Source of the DNA: RUG754 sp045545455
GTDB taxonomy: Bacteria > Bacillota > Clostridia > Peptostreptococcales > Anaerovoracaceae
DNA length: 61,050 bases
Reading direction: 5' to 3'
Assembly: GCA_045545455.1 (NCBI GenBank)
Contig: JAZQAY010000087.1
Location: 1 to 61,050 of the forward strand
Positions 26,501 to 34,200 of this stretch are shown here, piece by piece. The stretch's first letter is position 1. Each line of letters starts with the position of its first letter. The position numbers and the translations under genes are program-made. Below the pieces are notes generated by a model. The model had not been told where the DNA came from and ran no database searches. It was given only the letters and a program-made list of their open reading frames with translations.

Positions 26501-26739
26501 ATAACATTCGCCTTGGTGGCATCAGTGTTAGTTTGAGCATCACCAGTAATGCTCAGCTCGATTTTGTAAGTACCATTGTTGTTTGACGCTCGAGCTTTCG
26601 TCGGATTTGTCGGCAATTGTTCATCGCCTTCCGCAGCGAACGCCAGACCCGCGGGCATACGTGGTATCAATGTCATGACCATCACAAATGAGATGATCAG
26701 GCACAATACCATTCTGCCAATTCTTTTCCTTTTGTTCAT
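17560..26739 (-). CDS. Giant secreted vWA protein with Cna_B and pilin-isopeptide (FctA-like) repeats
   Basis: 3059 aa from the ATG at 26739 (GGAGG Shine-Dalgarno; a TTG 15 nt upstream overlaps it). Signal peptide 1-36. vWA domain about 75-390 with MIDAS DTSGS (84-88), the metal site of adhesion domains. Cna_B/SpaA-type domains lie at about 590-1330. Eight FctA/Spy0128-like domains follow (about 1333-2346), each with a first-strand Lys (PVEK, PVTK), a YTYTVTESG segment and a closing FTNTY, the residues that form Lys-Asn isopeptide bonds. More Cna_B domains run to the end. It ends TADGTEWAHN with no anchor, and the 29 bp before the next gene cannot hold a lost one. Presumably the tip or backbone adhesin, held by the other operon products. 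Confidence 0.85.
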   Translation of the reverse strand: MNKRKRIGRMVLCLIISFVMVMTLIPRMPAGLAFAAEGDEQLPTNPTKARASNNNGTYKIELSITGDAQTNTDATKANVIIIMDTSGSMADDAPTANTSPTGRYGYRDESYINLYTRNANGTYSQVTNNTTEGPVYYRTGNYQYYEYTTTRYTSNQGESTRLAQTKTAVNSLIDTLLAQNQNISDMIEIAYMTFGSSAAYRTPGSATGTGWVSGTNGTTLKNTVSTTNVNTGQQAGTNWDDALHDAKALADAKTDGDKTYIVFFTDGEPTFNNGGVNAQGNHNHGNSQQGGGNHTTNADIESAEYEAALLNSDNYDLYGIFAYGDPENYNYMTRVLTKGNGSADGFGFYADNQSSLNEAFAAIASAVSAAVGVEQVTLSDGTTSSVTQTSGTISHLLSVDESSYEYWMTWTVAQNGTFEMFQNGKTTTYTATQNGNNIVITWTENGEAKTVTYEGTKNGNVIKIKWDRATEFYNYAPPEAEFENDAVNWDLSEVGEKGTLLDGVTYSYSFDVYPAQDTYDIIAQLKNHEIEYDSLDENIQKYIKPDGHGGYTLETNTAATYSYYDAITETTHQGTMDNPPAVTTDASQMTIKKTWENSIDDYDKEPLNMSIMQKTGSEVINYGTVALNDGNDYQNSIYIATGLLTTTKDAQGNVTDIKVLDTGHDYYMAEPVGVSYHWDLIAETVHPMLIDGVLTTLVKVDEPSGMAGKNYYKEGNTEYYRLTDGVYKAKESGATVSAENKRRNTLLLTKELDANGFDIPEGTRFTFDMTVDNNIDNPSADDEDVWFAVYKKGTTSFETNNIVFDDTIVTGAEKEIATIDTTRTDTVSADNVVSVDGDHLTYTYGGNQYTVKIASAEDGSYTYYVYEVIGIDEDAGTVTYTRYGTEATAPYEGMDGNNPKYWTGFWHAPSGTANIKAELEEGQIVRYTNLPIGSTYTFVEEEPTDGFAYEKAEATVKTGSAGSEGTDPNATVTDAQRKVEGTMNVGNSIYKTTYTNNMEKVDITATKVWEDNDNQDGLRTAVTLHLNKSVDGETPTVVTGQDKTIPEGATGDALTVTWEDLSTVENGKTVTYSVTEDEIDGYTTEITKDENGANAYIVTNTHTPETVEKVATKEWVDKDNVNNTRPSSITFNLMKKVRDGEATKVMSVTLDGTAETAPTGTDVDGYESAAWEATFVNLPKYEGGTEITYSVTEDAVEGYTTNIDGLNVKNTYNYGSLDISKTVDSGNGDTSLTSNKEFTFTVNLYKDSTKAETVEGTFNYTITPAEADASTGTIASGGTVKLKDGQTVSIADLPIGTYYEVTEAAEDGYTTTKTGDTGTIASSTTSTAAFTNTYSAEPAKAQIPVVKNVTPEDSGAADITGKFTFTLAADTNTAGEGVTTPMPTSDTVLCGADGVEVKFGEITFNAPGTYTYTVTESETDGAVGGITLDTDKPRTITVVVTDDGEGTLTAVVNGGSTVSFNNPYSMTSLDITIPVEKELVIPEGLTGPDITNKYTFTIATTNDAPLPENKVIEGPSGAAGGSMTFGQESTTGKITITEPGIYTYTITESGTVAGVENDETATKTVTVTVVNNGDGTMSYTINNAEDKTDDVTKFTNTYSADPVKASIPVEKVLTGDNAPNIQGKYTFTIADDTTDEVSSPLPETKSYDNPDEDGGVVTFGEIEYKAPGKYVYVITESGTVEGVVNDANATTGKTVRVEIEDGREGKLVVKSISSTTDSPLQFTNTYHETAITIPVYKTLAKNPTTLEGPDITGKYTFSIAGSTGAPLPETKSVTNNGAMQFGPITFNEPGEYTYTVTESGEVQGVTNDPDAKTVTVSVTRNEETGELAAAFADGSATSFDFTNTYTVESTTASFPVTKEMSVTGLGPKSWSYTIDVTANGNAPEAANMTGTVTNTAPTVTFGDFTFTEPGEYIYTVTETGTIAGVTNDPAATAGKTVKITVTDNKDGTLTAEANSTTANPLTFTNTYTYNSTTATIQVHKDLVAENPKVSLPDITGEYTFTLADDTSDEVDSPMPASGGETVTNPAKDGGTAEFGTITFNAPGTYTYVVTESGSVTNVTNDPAATTGKIVTVTVVDGQEGELVATVTYPDPEKAEVDFTNTYKADPATVSFPVKKDLKVPDNLKGPETWSYTINVAANGTAPSATTMTGTVTNEKDTVTFGPFSFTDPGEYTYTVSETGTIAGVENDKEAAGKTVTVNVVDNGNGTLSATASSTDGSPLTFTNTYGVTPKPVETKAYLTKAVGFMPPGVDSVDFKFTLEETTADVVTPVKNATVTATESNKDYQIDFGVLTFTEPGEHTYTLTEVMDGMDPGWTVTGSPATTVKIVVTDNGDGTLNAEVTGATITNTFETVTVAGKKTWNDEKYQDLDEDVSEYERPEITIKLSGKVTTEDGEEKEVITKEVTLDGTPDTEPAAGEVVGYEPEAWAFKFVNLPKNYKGEEIVYTLEELDADGFTSVITGYNVANTPDETKTVNNSETALTIKKVDAATGHETGISGAVFTLYDSEGEALDTYTTGSDGTVTIGFDGYTTDEDVDQAVTSTYTLKETEAPEGYELNTTEYTITVKEDLVSVKLNSDNVWEWLYNLITTASPDFKDGVLTVSDTPIKTQITVDKTWNDANDQDGIRPDSLTYTLTGMAGDATAFTDTVTVDVAADGSASKTWTNLATYYDGTKIEYAVTEAAVSGYTTQVGALTEVKDEEGNVTGYTVAVTNTHEVKKTTVTVNKAWEDFENKYETETPITVQLKADGENYGAPVTISERNNWTYTWTDLEFNQRKEAATAETAPVVYTVVESPVDGYETAYGEVTKAANDTYSVAVTNTLQNYEVTVTKEFEGLTVKRLPANFQITATYEGPDGEVTKILRLTDEAAEVSEDKMTYSWKITGVPFGAEVSVTESGADVIGYELTSTMPEPIRVTSDNTKNILEVKNVYTPNFGDLKINKTLELFDKTAGETTFVFSVIAKVGETTVYDNVVSLNYTATDPATKSIEIKGKIPVGATVEVKEIYTSGSYEVVGSDTVSDITIVKGEAAEANFTNTYNDNINQGYGILNEYTTADGTEWAHN
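19700..22740 (-). repeat. Eight ~380-bp repeats encoding FctA-like domains
   Basis: Each unit encodes an opening [IV]PVxK, a YTF[TS] strand, a GxYTYTVTES segment and a closing FTNTY. Units are diverged (not recent copies), with isopeptide residues best kept. Boundaries are approximate. Confidence 0.75.
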
Positions 26740-27009
26740 CCCCAATTCCTCCAATTAAGAAAGATTAAATATAATTTACTTTGCCTGTCTGAGGTGCGTC
26801 TTCTCAAACAATGCGATTTTTTACTAGCCTTTCGGGCGTGGCCCGAAACATTATGATGTAATGATATATGATAATTCCGTGGCGACACTGTCATGCGCCG
26901 TTCATGGATAGTAACGAGTAGTGCACCGGCTTTTTACCGGATGTCTTATCAGTCATAAATGACTATCTCGTGAGCAGAAGTTCATACCTCGCCCTAATTA
27001 TACATATTT
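26740..27009 (-). ncRNA. Structured 270-nt leader of the giant adhesin operon (candidate cis-regulatory RNA)
   Basis: From the predicted start near 27009 to the ATG there is no ORF. There is a compact set of hairpins: helix ACGAG/CTCGT (26914-26918 with 26967-26971) closing a three-way junction around CCGG...CCGG (26926-26940) and AGTCAT-aa-ATGACT (26951-26964). Then come GGCG/CGCC (26881-26899) and a tight TTTCGGGC-gtg-GCCCGAAA (26830-26848). I do not recognise a known riboswitch class. A relic of a transposon end is the main alternative. Confidence 0.4.
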
Positions 27010-27015
27010 TATCAT

Positions 27016-27044
27016 ATTATATTGCATTTTTAGGACGAATTCAA
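27016..27044 (-). promoter_or_regulatory. Promoter of the giant adhesin / SipW operon
   Basis: TTGAAT (27039-27044), 17-bp spacer, perfect TATAAT (27016-27021) on the minus strand. It places the transcript start about 270 nt before the ATG, at the outer edge of the structured leader. The plus side, 27045-27196, holds AT-rich DNA with no clear element. Confidence 0.7.
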
Positions 27045-27196
27045 GGCTAATTTGTGACATTTTCTTTCTTTGATTTTGGTTTGTTTCTTCCTTTCCCGAT
27101 ATTGTTTCAAATAAAAAACAATCTAATTTTCATTTTGTACTGAAAAGAAAAAACAGCCATGTTAATATGGCAGTGTAAATAAATATCAAATGCGCA

Positions 27197-27225
27197 GGAC
27201 CGCGGACCTTTTGGCTCGCGGTTTT
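27197..27225. repeat. 29-bp direct repeat, left copy (hairpin plus T run)
   Basis: GGACCGCGGACCTTTTGGCT at 27197-27216, then CGCGGTTTT. Identical to 28085-28113. Arms ACCGCG/CGCGGT fold into a hairpin followed by T's, so each copy can act as a plus-strand terminator. The copies flank the PD-(D/E)XK gene. Confidence 0.85.
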
Positions 27226-27249
27226 TGCGTGCAAAAATGGAGGTATTTT

Positions 27250-28059
27250 ATGAAAAACTTTTACCCATTCACCAATGAAATCGTATTCCCCATCATTATG
27301 CAGGATCCTGAAAGATGCCGCACATTCCTGGAGCGATTATTTCCAGGACGTAAGGTTTCTGACCTTAAACTCAAAAACGGCGAGTCTATTCCTGACCGTG
27401 CCACACCAGAACGCTCTATAATCACCGGTCTCACCTCTCATGGTGTACGGCTCGACGTCCTTTTCGAAAATGATGAAGCCTGGTATGATATAGAAATGCA
27501 GGTCGAAGACGGCCGAAACTTAGCGAAACGCTCCCGCTACTATCATTCAATGATGGATCAGGCCTTCCTGAAAAAGGGAGACGACTATGACTCTCTTAAT
27601 CCCCAGTATGTTATCTTTATCTGTTCTTTTGACCCCATCGGTGAAGGTCATCCTATATACAGTTTCGAAATGTACGATCCTAAATATCATTTGCCATTCA
27701 GAACAGAATCATATACAATATTATTGAACACCGAGGCTGACAACGAGATGATTCCGGATGAGCTTCGGTCGTTTTATGGATATGTACGGAGCCAGAACGT
27801 TGACAGCACAGATGATTTCATTAGGGATATCCACAATGAAGTCGTTCGGCTCAACGATAATGACGAATGGAGGCGTGGGATCATGACATTCGGAGAACTA
27901 CTGGATGAAAAATATGCTAAGGGTCTTAAGGAAGGCGCTGCTAAAGGCAGAGCTGAAGAAAAAACTGAAGTGGCCAGAAATTTAAAAGATGCCGGCGTGC
28001 CTGTTGGCACTATTGCGGAAGCAACCGGCCTCAGTAAGGAAGAAATAGAAAAGCTTTAG
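27250..28059 (+). CDS. Rpn/PD-(D/E)XK nuclease family protein (transposase-like)
   Basis: 269 aa from the ATG at 27250, chosen for its GGAGG 7 nt upstream. The core matches the PDDEXK_2/TIGR01784 family: Asp69 in GVRLDVLF and Glu82-x-Gln84 in YDIEMQVE. The C terminus has YAKGLKEGAAKGRAEEK and a small helix-turn-helix-like end (VGTIAEATGLSKEEIEKL). Family members promote recombination or act as DNA nucleases (RpnA-E of E. coli) and often occur in many copies in gut Firmicutes. It lies between identical 29-bp repeats and is the only plus-strand gene in a 33-kb minus-strand stretch, consistent with insertion. Confidence 0.88.
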   Translation: MKNFYPFTNEIVFPIIMQDPERCRTFLERLFPGRKVSDLKLKNGESIPDRATPERSIITGLTSHGVRLDVLFENDEAWYDIEMQVEDGRNLAKRSRYYHSMMDQAFLKKGDDYDSLNPQYVIFICSFDPIGEGHPIYSFEMYDPKYHLPFRTESYTILLNTEADNEMIPDELRSFYGYVRSQNVDSTDDFIRDIHNEVVRLNDNDEWRRGIMTFGELLDEKYAKGLKEGAAKGRAEEKTEVARNLKDAGVPVGTIAEATGLSKEEIEKL

Positions 28060-28084
28060 ACAATAACAATCAATTATTACATTT

Positions 28085-28113
28085 GGACCGCGGACCTTTT
28101 GGCTCGCGGTTTT
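28085..28113. repeat. 29-bp direct repeat, right copy (hairpin plus T run)
   Basis: Identical to 27197-27225. It starts 26 bp after the stop of the PD-(D/E)XK gene and can terminate it. Confidence 0.85.
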
Positions 28114-28134
28114 CGACTATTCCCGGTAAAAGCA

Positions 28135-28169
28135 AACGACCGCAGATACGATATGCATTTGCGGTCGTT
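28135..28169 (-). terminator. Terminator of the 3056-aa gene
   Basis: 10-bp stem AACGACCGCA/TGCGGTCGTT (28135-28144 with 28160-28169). Minus-strand continuation is TGCTTTTACC, plus-strand is CTTTAATTG, so it may work both ways. Confidence 0.6.
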
Positions 28170-28254
28170 CTTTAATTGTTTAATCATTCAGCTGTCAGCT
28201 ATCGAGCCTGGGGCTGTATTAAATTGTTTTATTGGAAGTTATCTCAGTCCTTTA

Positions 28255-31200
28255 TTAAGCCTGGGGTTCTTCCTGCTCTTCTTCAGCGTCCTTCTTTGTC
28301 TTCTTGGAGAAGATTGCGAGGAGGATGCTTACTACGAGGATGGCTACCATCCAGGGAGTCCACTTGTCAACCATGATCATGGGAAGTCTCATGTCTTCTG
28401 TCAGGATGAAGAAGATCACGGATCCGATAGCGGGGATAAGGCTCAGTATCCTCATGAGACCTTTGCGCTTAAGTTCCTTTGCTTCATCGTCGTCTTCCTC
28501 TGCGCCGCCTTCTGCTGCGTCGGTATTCTCTTCCTCGTCCTCGTCTTTCTTCTTACCTGTGAAGTACAGGATGAGAAGAACTGCGCTGGTGAGACAGCTT
28601 CCGATTGAGCAAAGAAGGTTGATCAGTGCCCATGCGCCTCCTGCGAGAGGTGTCTCATCTTCAGGGATCTCTTCCTCTGCGGGTTCATCAGGTGCAGGTG
28701 TAGGCTCCGGTGTCGGCTCGGGTGCCGGTGCAGGCTCGGGTGCCGCCGGTGTAGGCACAGGAGTTATGTCTGCTGCCGGTACAGGTACCGGTGTAGGCTC
28801 GGGTGTCGGAACAGGTGTAGGTGTGGGAGGAGGAGTAGGTGCGTTGGTTACTCTTAAGAGTCCGTTCACGTATGTGATGGTGTATCCTGCTGTCACGTCA
28901 TCTCCTGCAGCGTTCACGATCTTCGCATCTGAAGGAACGTTTGCGCTGTTTCCTACTGCTGTCTGTGATCCTGTTACGGTCACTGAGCTGATACTGTCTC
29001 CTGAAACAAGCTGACCTGCTGTCATGGTGTAGCTGTTTACTGTTAATGCAGTTCCGTCGTAAGTCTTGTTTCCGCTTCCTGCAGTGATGGTGATGGCGAT
29101 CGGTTCTGTATCAACTGTGTCATCTCCATGCTTCTCCAGGTCACCAAGTGTAACGCTTACATCGTTTCTGATGGATCCTGCTGCTACGTCCTGAGCTGTC
29201 ACGACGTGCTCTACTGTGATGGTGATCTCTTCGCCTGCAGCGAGCTCTTCGGGAACGTCACTTGTGATGTTCATTCCTTCTGCCTCTTCAACAGTGAGAG
29301 TCTTGGTCTCATCGTAGATGTTCTTTACCCAGATGTTCCATGTTACGGTATCGCCTACATGGTAGGTCCTGCCGTCATTGGCATCTGTCTTCTGAACTAC
29401 TCTGTCGTCAGGTACCGGTGCGGGATCGTCGGGCTGGTCGCCGTCTGTTACTGTGAGCGTTCCGTTCACGTACTCGATCTCGTATCCCTTGGTCACGTCT
29501 GCTCCGTCCTTGTCAATGATCTTGGCGTTTGAAGGAACGTTTGCGCTCTGACCCACAAGTGTCTGAGATCCTGTTACTGTTACAGAGCCGATCTCGTTTC
29601 CTTCTGCGAGGGTTCCGTCTGTCAGTTCGTATCCGCTGTTTGTGAGAGGCTGAGCATCGTATACTTTCCTGTCTGATGCTGCTGTGATCTGGATCTTGAT
29701 GGGCTCTGTATCAACTGTATCGTCGCCCTTCTTCTCCAGGTCGCCGAGCTTGACAGTTACGTCGTTTCTGATGGTTCCTGCCTCGATGTCAGCAGCTGTT
29801 ACAACGTGTTCTACTGTGATGTTGATCTCCTGCCCTGCTGTGAGTTCCTCAGGAACGTCACTTACGATGTTCATACCTGCAGTTTCTGTTACGGTGAGAG
29901 TCTTGGTCTCGTCGTAGATGTTCTTTACCCAGATGTTCCATGTTACGGTGTCGCCTACATGATAGGTCTTGCCGTCATTTGCATCTGTCTTCTGAACTAC
30001 CTTGTCATCGGGTACAGGCTGAGGATCGTCAGGCTGATCGCCGTCTGTTACTGTGAGGGTACCGTTCACGTATTTGATCTCATATCCCTTGGTTACGTCT
30101 GCTCCGTCCTTGTCAACGATCTTGGCGTCTGAAGGAACGTTTGCGCTCTGGCCTACCAGTGTCTGTGATCCTGTTACTGTTACGGAGTCGATCTCGTTTC
30201 CTGCTGCAAGAGTTCCGGAGGTGAGTTCATATCCGCTGTTTGTAAGAGGCTCTGCGTCGTAAACCTTCTTATCGGATGCTGCGGTGATCTGGATCTCGAT
30301 GGGCTCTGTGTCAACTGTGTCGTCGCCGTGCTTCTCAAGGTCGCCGAGCTTGACTGTAACGTTATTTGTGATGGATTCTGCTTCTACGTCAGCCGCTGTA
30401 ACTACGTGCTGTACCTTGATCTCGATTGTCTGTCCTGCAGTGAGTGTTGCGGGAACTTCTCCCACGATGTTCATTCCTGCAGCCTCTGTTACAGTGAGAG
30501 TCTTGGTCTCGTCGTAGATGTTTGTAACTGTGATGGTCCACTCTACGGTGTCGCCGAGCTTATAAGCCTTGTCTGTTCCGTCTGTCTTGGTTACTACCTT
30601 GTCATCAGGTACCGGCTGAGGATCGTCGGGGTTGGTTCCGTCTGTTACTGTGAGGGTACCGTCAACATACTTGATCTCGTATCCCTTGGTAACGTCCTTG
30701 CCGTCTTTGTCAACGATCCTGGCGTCGGATGCAACGTTTGCGCTGGATCCAACCAGTGTCTGTGATCCTGTTACTGTTACGGAGTCGATCTCGTTTCCTG
30801 CTGCGAGAGTTCCGGAAGTGAGTTCGTATCCGTTGTTTGTAAGAGGCTCTGCGTCGTAGACTTTCTTGTCTGAAGCTGCAGTGATCTGGATCTCGATGGG
30901 TTCTGTTTCAACTGTGTCGTCGCCCTTCTTCTCAAGGTCACCGAGTTTAACTGTTACTTCGTTTGTGATTGATTCTGCTACTACATCAGCAGATGTTACT
31001 ACGTGCTGTACCTTGATCTCGATAGTCTGTCCTGCTGTGAGGGTCGCGGGAACATCGCCCACGATGGTCATTCCTGCAGTCTCTGTTACAGTGAGAGTCT
31101 TGGTCTCGTCGTAGATATTTGTAACTGTGATGGTCCACTCTACGGTGTCGCCCAGCTTGTAGGTCTTTTCGGTTCCGTCTGTCTTGGTTACTACCTTGTC

Positions 31201-34200
31201 ATCAGGTACCGGTGCGGGATCGTCGGGCTCGGTTCCGTCTGTTACTGTGAGTGTTCCTTCGGTCTTTGTTATGGTGTAGTTTCCTGCCTTGGTTCCATCG
31301 TTCAGCGTGTAGCTGAAGGTGTTAGCGCTGGAACCTACCAGTGTCTGTGTTCCTGTCACTTCGTAGGATGCGCCTTCGCCTGTTGCGAAGCCATCTCCTC
31401 CGACTGTAACTTCATCGTTTGTAAGTGCTGTTCCGTCATAGACTTTTCTGTCGTCTGCGGAGGTGAGGGTAACGGTTCTCTTAGCGATATCAAGCTTTCC
31501 GTCCACGATCACGAACTCAACGTTTGTGAAGTTCTTGCTTGTGTTTGTGAAATCAGCTGCCTTGAGTTCCATGTCATAGGATCCTGCATCGGTTCCCTTG
31601 ACTGAAGCGTTTCCTGTGAAGTCGAAGTCATCTTCGGTGTACAGAGTATTGCTGATCTCAACTGTGTATCCGGTAACTTCTTTCTCGGTTCCGTCATACT
31701 TCTCAGATCCGGAGTTCTCTGTGATGGTCACGGTGACTTTATCTGTCACTGCTGTGATAGTAAGAGTTCCCTCGGTCTTGGTGATATTGTAGTTGGTAGC
31801 CTTGGTTCCCTGGTTCAGGGTGTAAGTGAAAGCGTTGGGAGTGCTTCCCTCTTCAGTTCTGGTTCCGGTCACATCGTATGCTGCGCCCTCGCCTGTTGCG
31901 AAACCGTCTCCTCCGACCGTAACGTTATCGTTTGTAAGAGGTGTTCCGTCGTAAGGCTTGGAATCTGTTGCTGATGTGAGGGTAACTTCTCTCTTTGCGA
32001 TCTCAAGAGTTCCGTCAACGATCTTGAACTCAACGTTCGTGAAGTTGGCGTTCTTATTCACGAAGTCAGCCGGCTTGAGTTCCATGTCATAGGAGCCTGC
32101 ATCGGTTCCTGTTATGGTCGCATCGCCATTGAACTCGAAGTCTGCCTCTGTGTAAAGATCACTGCTGATGCTTGTAACCTCGTATCCTGTAACTGTCTTC
32201 TCGGTTCCGTCATATTTCTCGGATCCGGAGTTCTCAGTGATGACAACTGTTACGGTCTTAGCATCTGCATTTACAGTGAGGTCTCCTTCTACCTTTTCGA
32301 TATCGTAGTTGGCAGCCTTGGTTCCTTCGTTCAGAGTATATTCGAAGGTGTTTTTGCTTGTTCCTGCTGCAGTCTGAGTTCCAGTTACATTGTATGTAGC
32401 TCCTTCTCCCTCTGCAAAGCCATCTCCGCTGACGGTAACTTCATCGTTTGTAAGAGGTGTTCCGTCAAAGGTCTTGGCATCTGTTGCGGATGTGAGAGTA
32501 ACGGCTCTCTTGGAGATTATGAGCTGTCCGTCCACGATCACGAACTCTACGTTAGTGAAGTTCTTGCTGGTGTTCTCGAAGTCAGCTGCCGTAAGCTCCA
32601 TGTCATAGGTTCCTGCATCGGTTCCCTTGACTGAAGCGTCTCCGGTGAAGGTGAAGTCATCTTCGGTATAAAGCTCATTGCTGATGCTCTTTACTTCATA
32701 TCCTGTAACTTCCTTCTCAGTTCCGTCGTACTTCTCTGATCCTTTGTTCTCTGCGATGGTTACGGTGACTTTGTCTGTCACTGCTGTTACCGTGAGAGTT
32801 CCTTCAGTCTTGGAGATGTCGTAGTTATCTGCCTTGGTTCCTTCGTTAAGGGTGTAGGTGAAAGCGTTTGCGCTGGAACCTGTCTCTGTCTGGGTTCCGG
32901 TCACGTCGTATGCTGCGCCTTCTCCTGTTACGAAGCCGTCTCCTCCGACAGTAACTGTGTTATTTGTAAGAGCTGTTCCGTCATAGACTTTATTGTCGTC
33001 TGCGGATGTGAGGGTAACTGTTCTCTTGGTGATCTCGAGAGTTCCCTCTTCATAGCTTACTACGTAGTATGCGGGGATTCCTTCGATATCTGCCTGATCT
33101 TCTTCTGTGAGATAATCCAGGGTCCCGGCGTCTGTAATGGAAGGAGCATCGCCGAGGGCTGCTGTGATGGCAGCTTCGTCTGCTTCGTTCAGAGCGCCTT
33201 CTATCGTGTATTCTCCTGTGAGAGGAGTTCCGTCATATTTCTTTGAATCTGATCCTGCTGTGATCGTAAGAGGAAGCGTGTAGTAGAGAGTGATCTCAAC
33301 GCCGTCTCTTGTAACTGTCACAGACTGTGTAGGATCTGTGCTGTCCTTTGTAAGGGTGAATCCATCATAGGTGTCAAGGAATTCTGTTGCTGCGGGCTCA
33401 GCGGAAGGATCTACGCTTGTTCCGATGTCTTCCTGTCTGGTAACGTCCTCAGCTACCTTGGTGGTCGTGCCCTTAAGCATGTGGTGCACGGTAACGTCAG
33501 CCTGGTTGATCTTCCATACTGCATAGAGGGTGACCACTCCGTTGTCTTCAGATGTGAGATTTATCACGCTCTGTGTATCTGTATAAGCAACCTCGCTTGA
33601 ATCTGCTGATGTTGCCCATCCCTGGAAGGTGTAGTCCTGACGGGTGAATGCGTTGGCTGTGAGTGCCTTCATTTCATCATAGTTGAAGCTCTCGTCTGCC
33701 ATGGTTCCTGATGCATCCTCTGCGTTCTTATCGAACTTTATGGTGTAGCTGATAGGTTCCCATACTGCGTACAGATCGTGGTAGGGCTGCTTCTCGTCGC
33801 AAGCTACCTTGGATGCTGCTGCTCCGTTTGATGTGAAGCTGTCTGTGTCCTCATCGTATACCAGCCAAAGGTTGGTTCTGTCTGTCGGTGATTCGGGCTT
33901 GCTGCCTTCTTCATATCTGGCCCAGCCGATGAACTTGTATCCTTCATAGCTGAACAGATCTGCTGCTTCGATAGCGATAGGATCGTTCATGTGAAGGCCT
34001 TCATCCTTTTGGACATCTTCACTTCCGTTATTCGCATACCAGTAGATATGTGTAAGGGTCTCCTCATCGATAGGCTTGTATTCTGCTACCAGCTTGAATG
34101 TGTATGTGTAGCTGGGTTCCTCTTCAGTGCTTCCCTCATTCTCAGTCACCTGTGAATATGCCTTGAGCACTTCGAAGGAATCTCCGGGATATACGTTCTG

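Noticed and set aside
26755..27010. Known riboswitch upstream of the giant gene
   Set aside because: TPP, c-di-GMP-I/II, fluoride, SAM and glutamine consensus cores are not found by eye; kept only as an unassigned structured leader.
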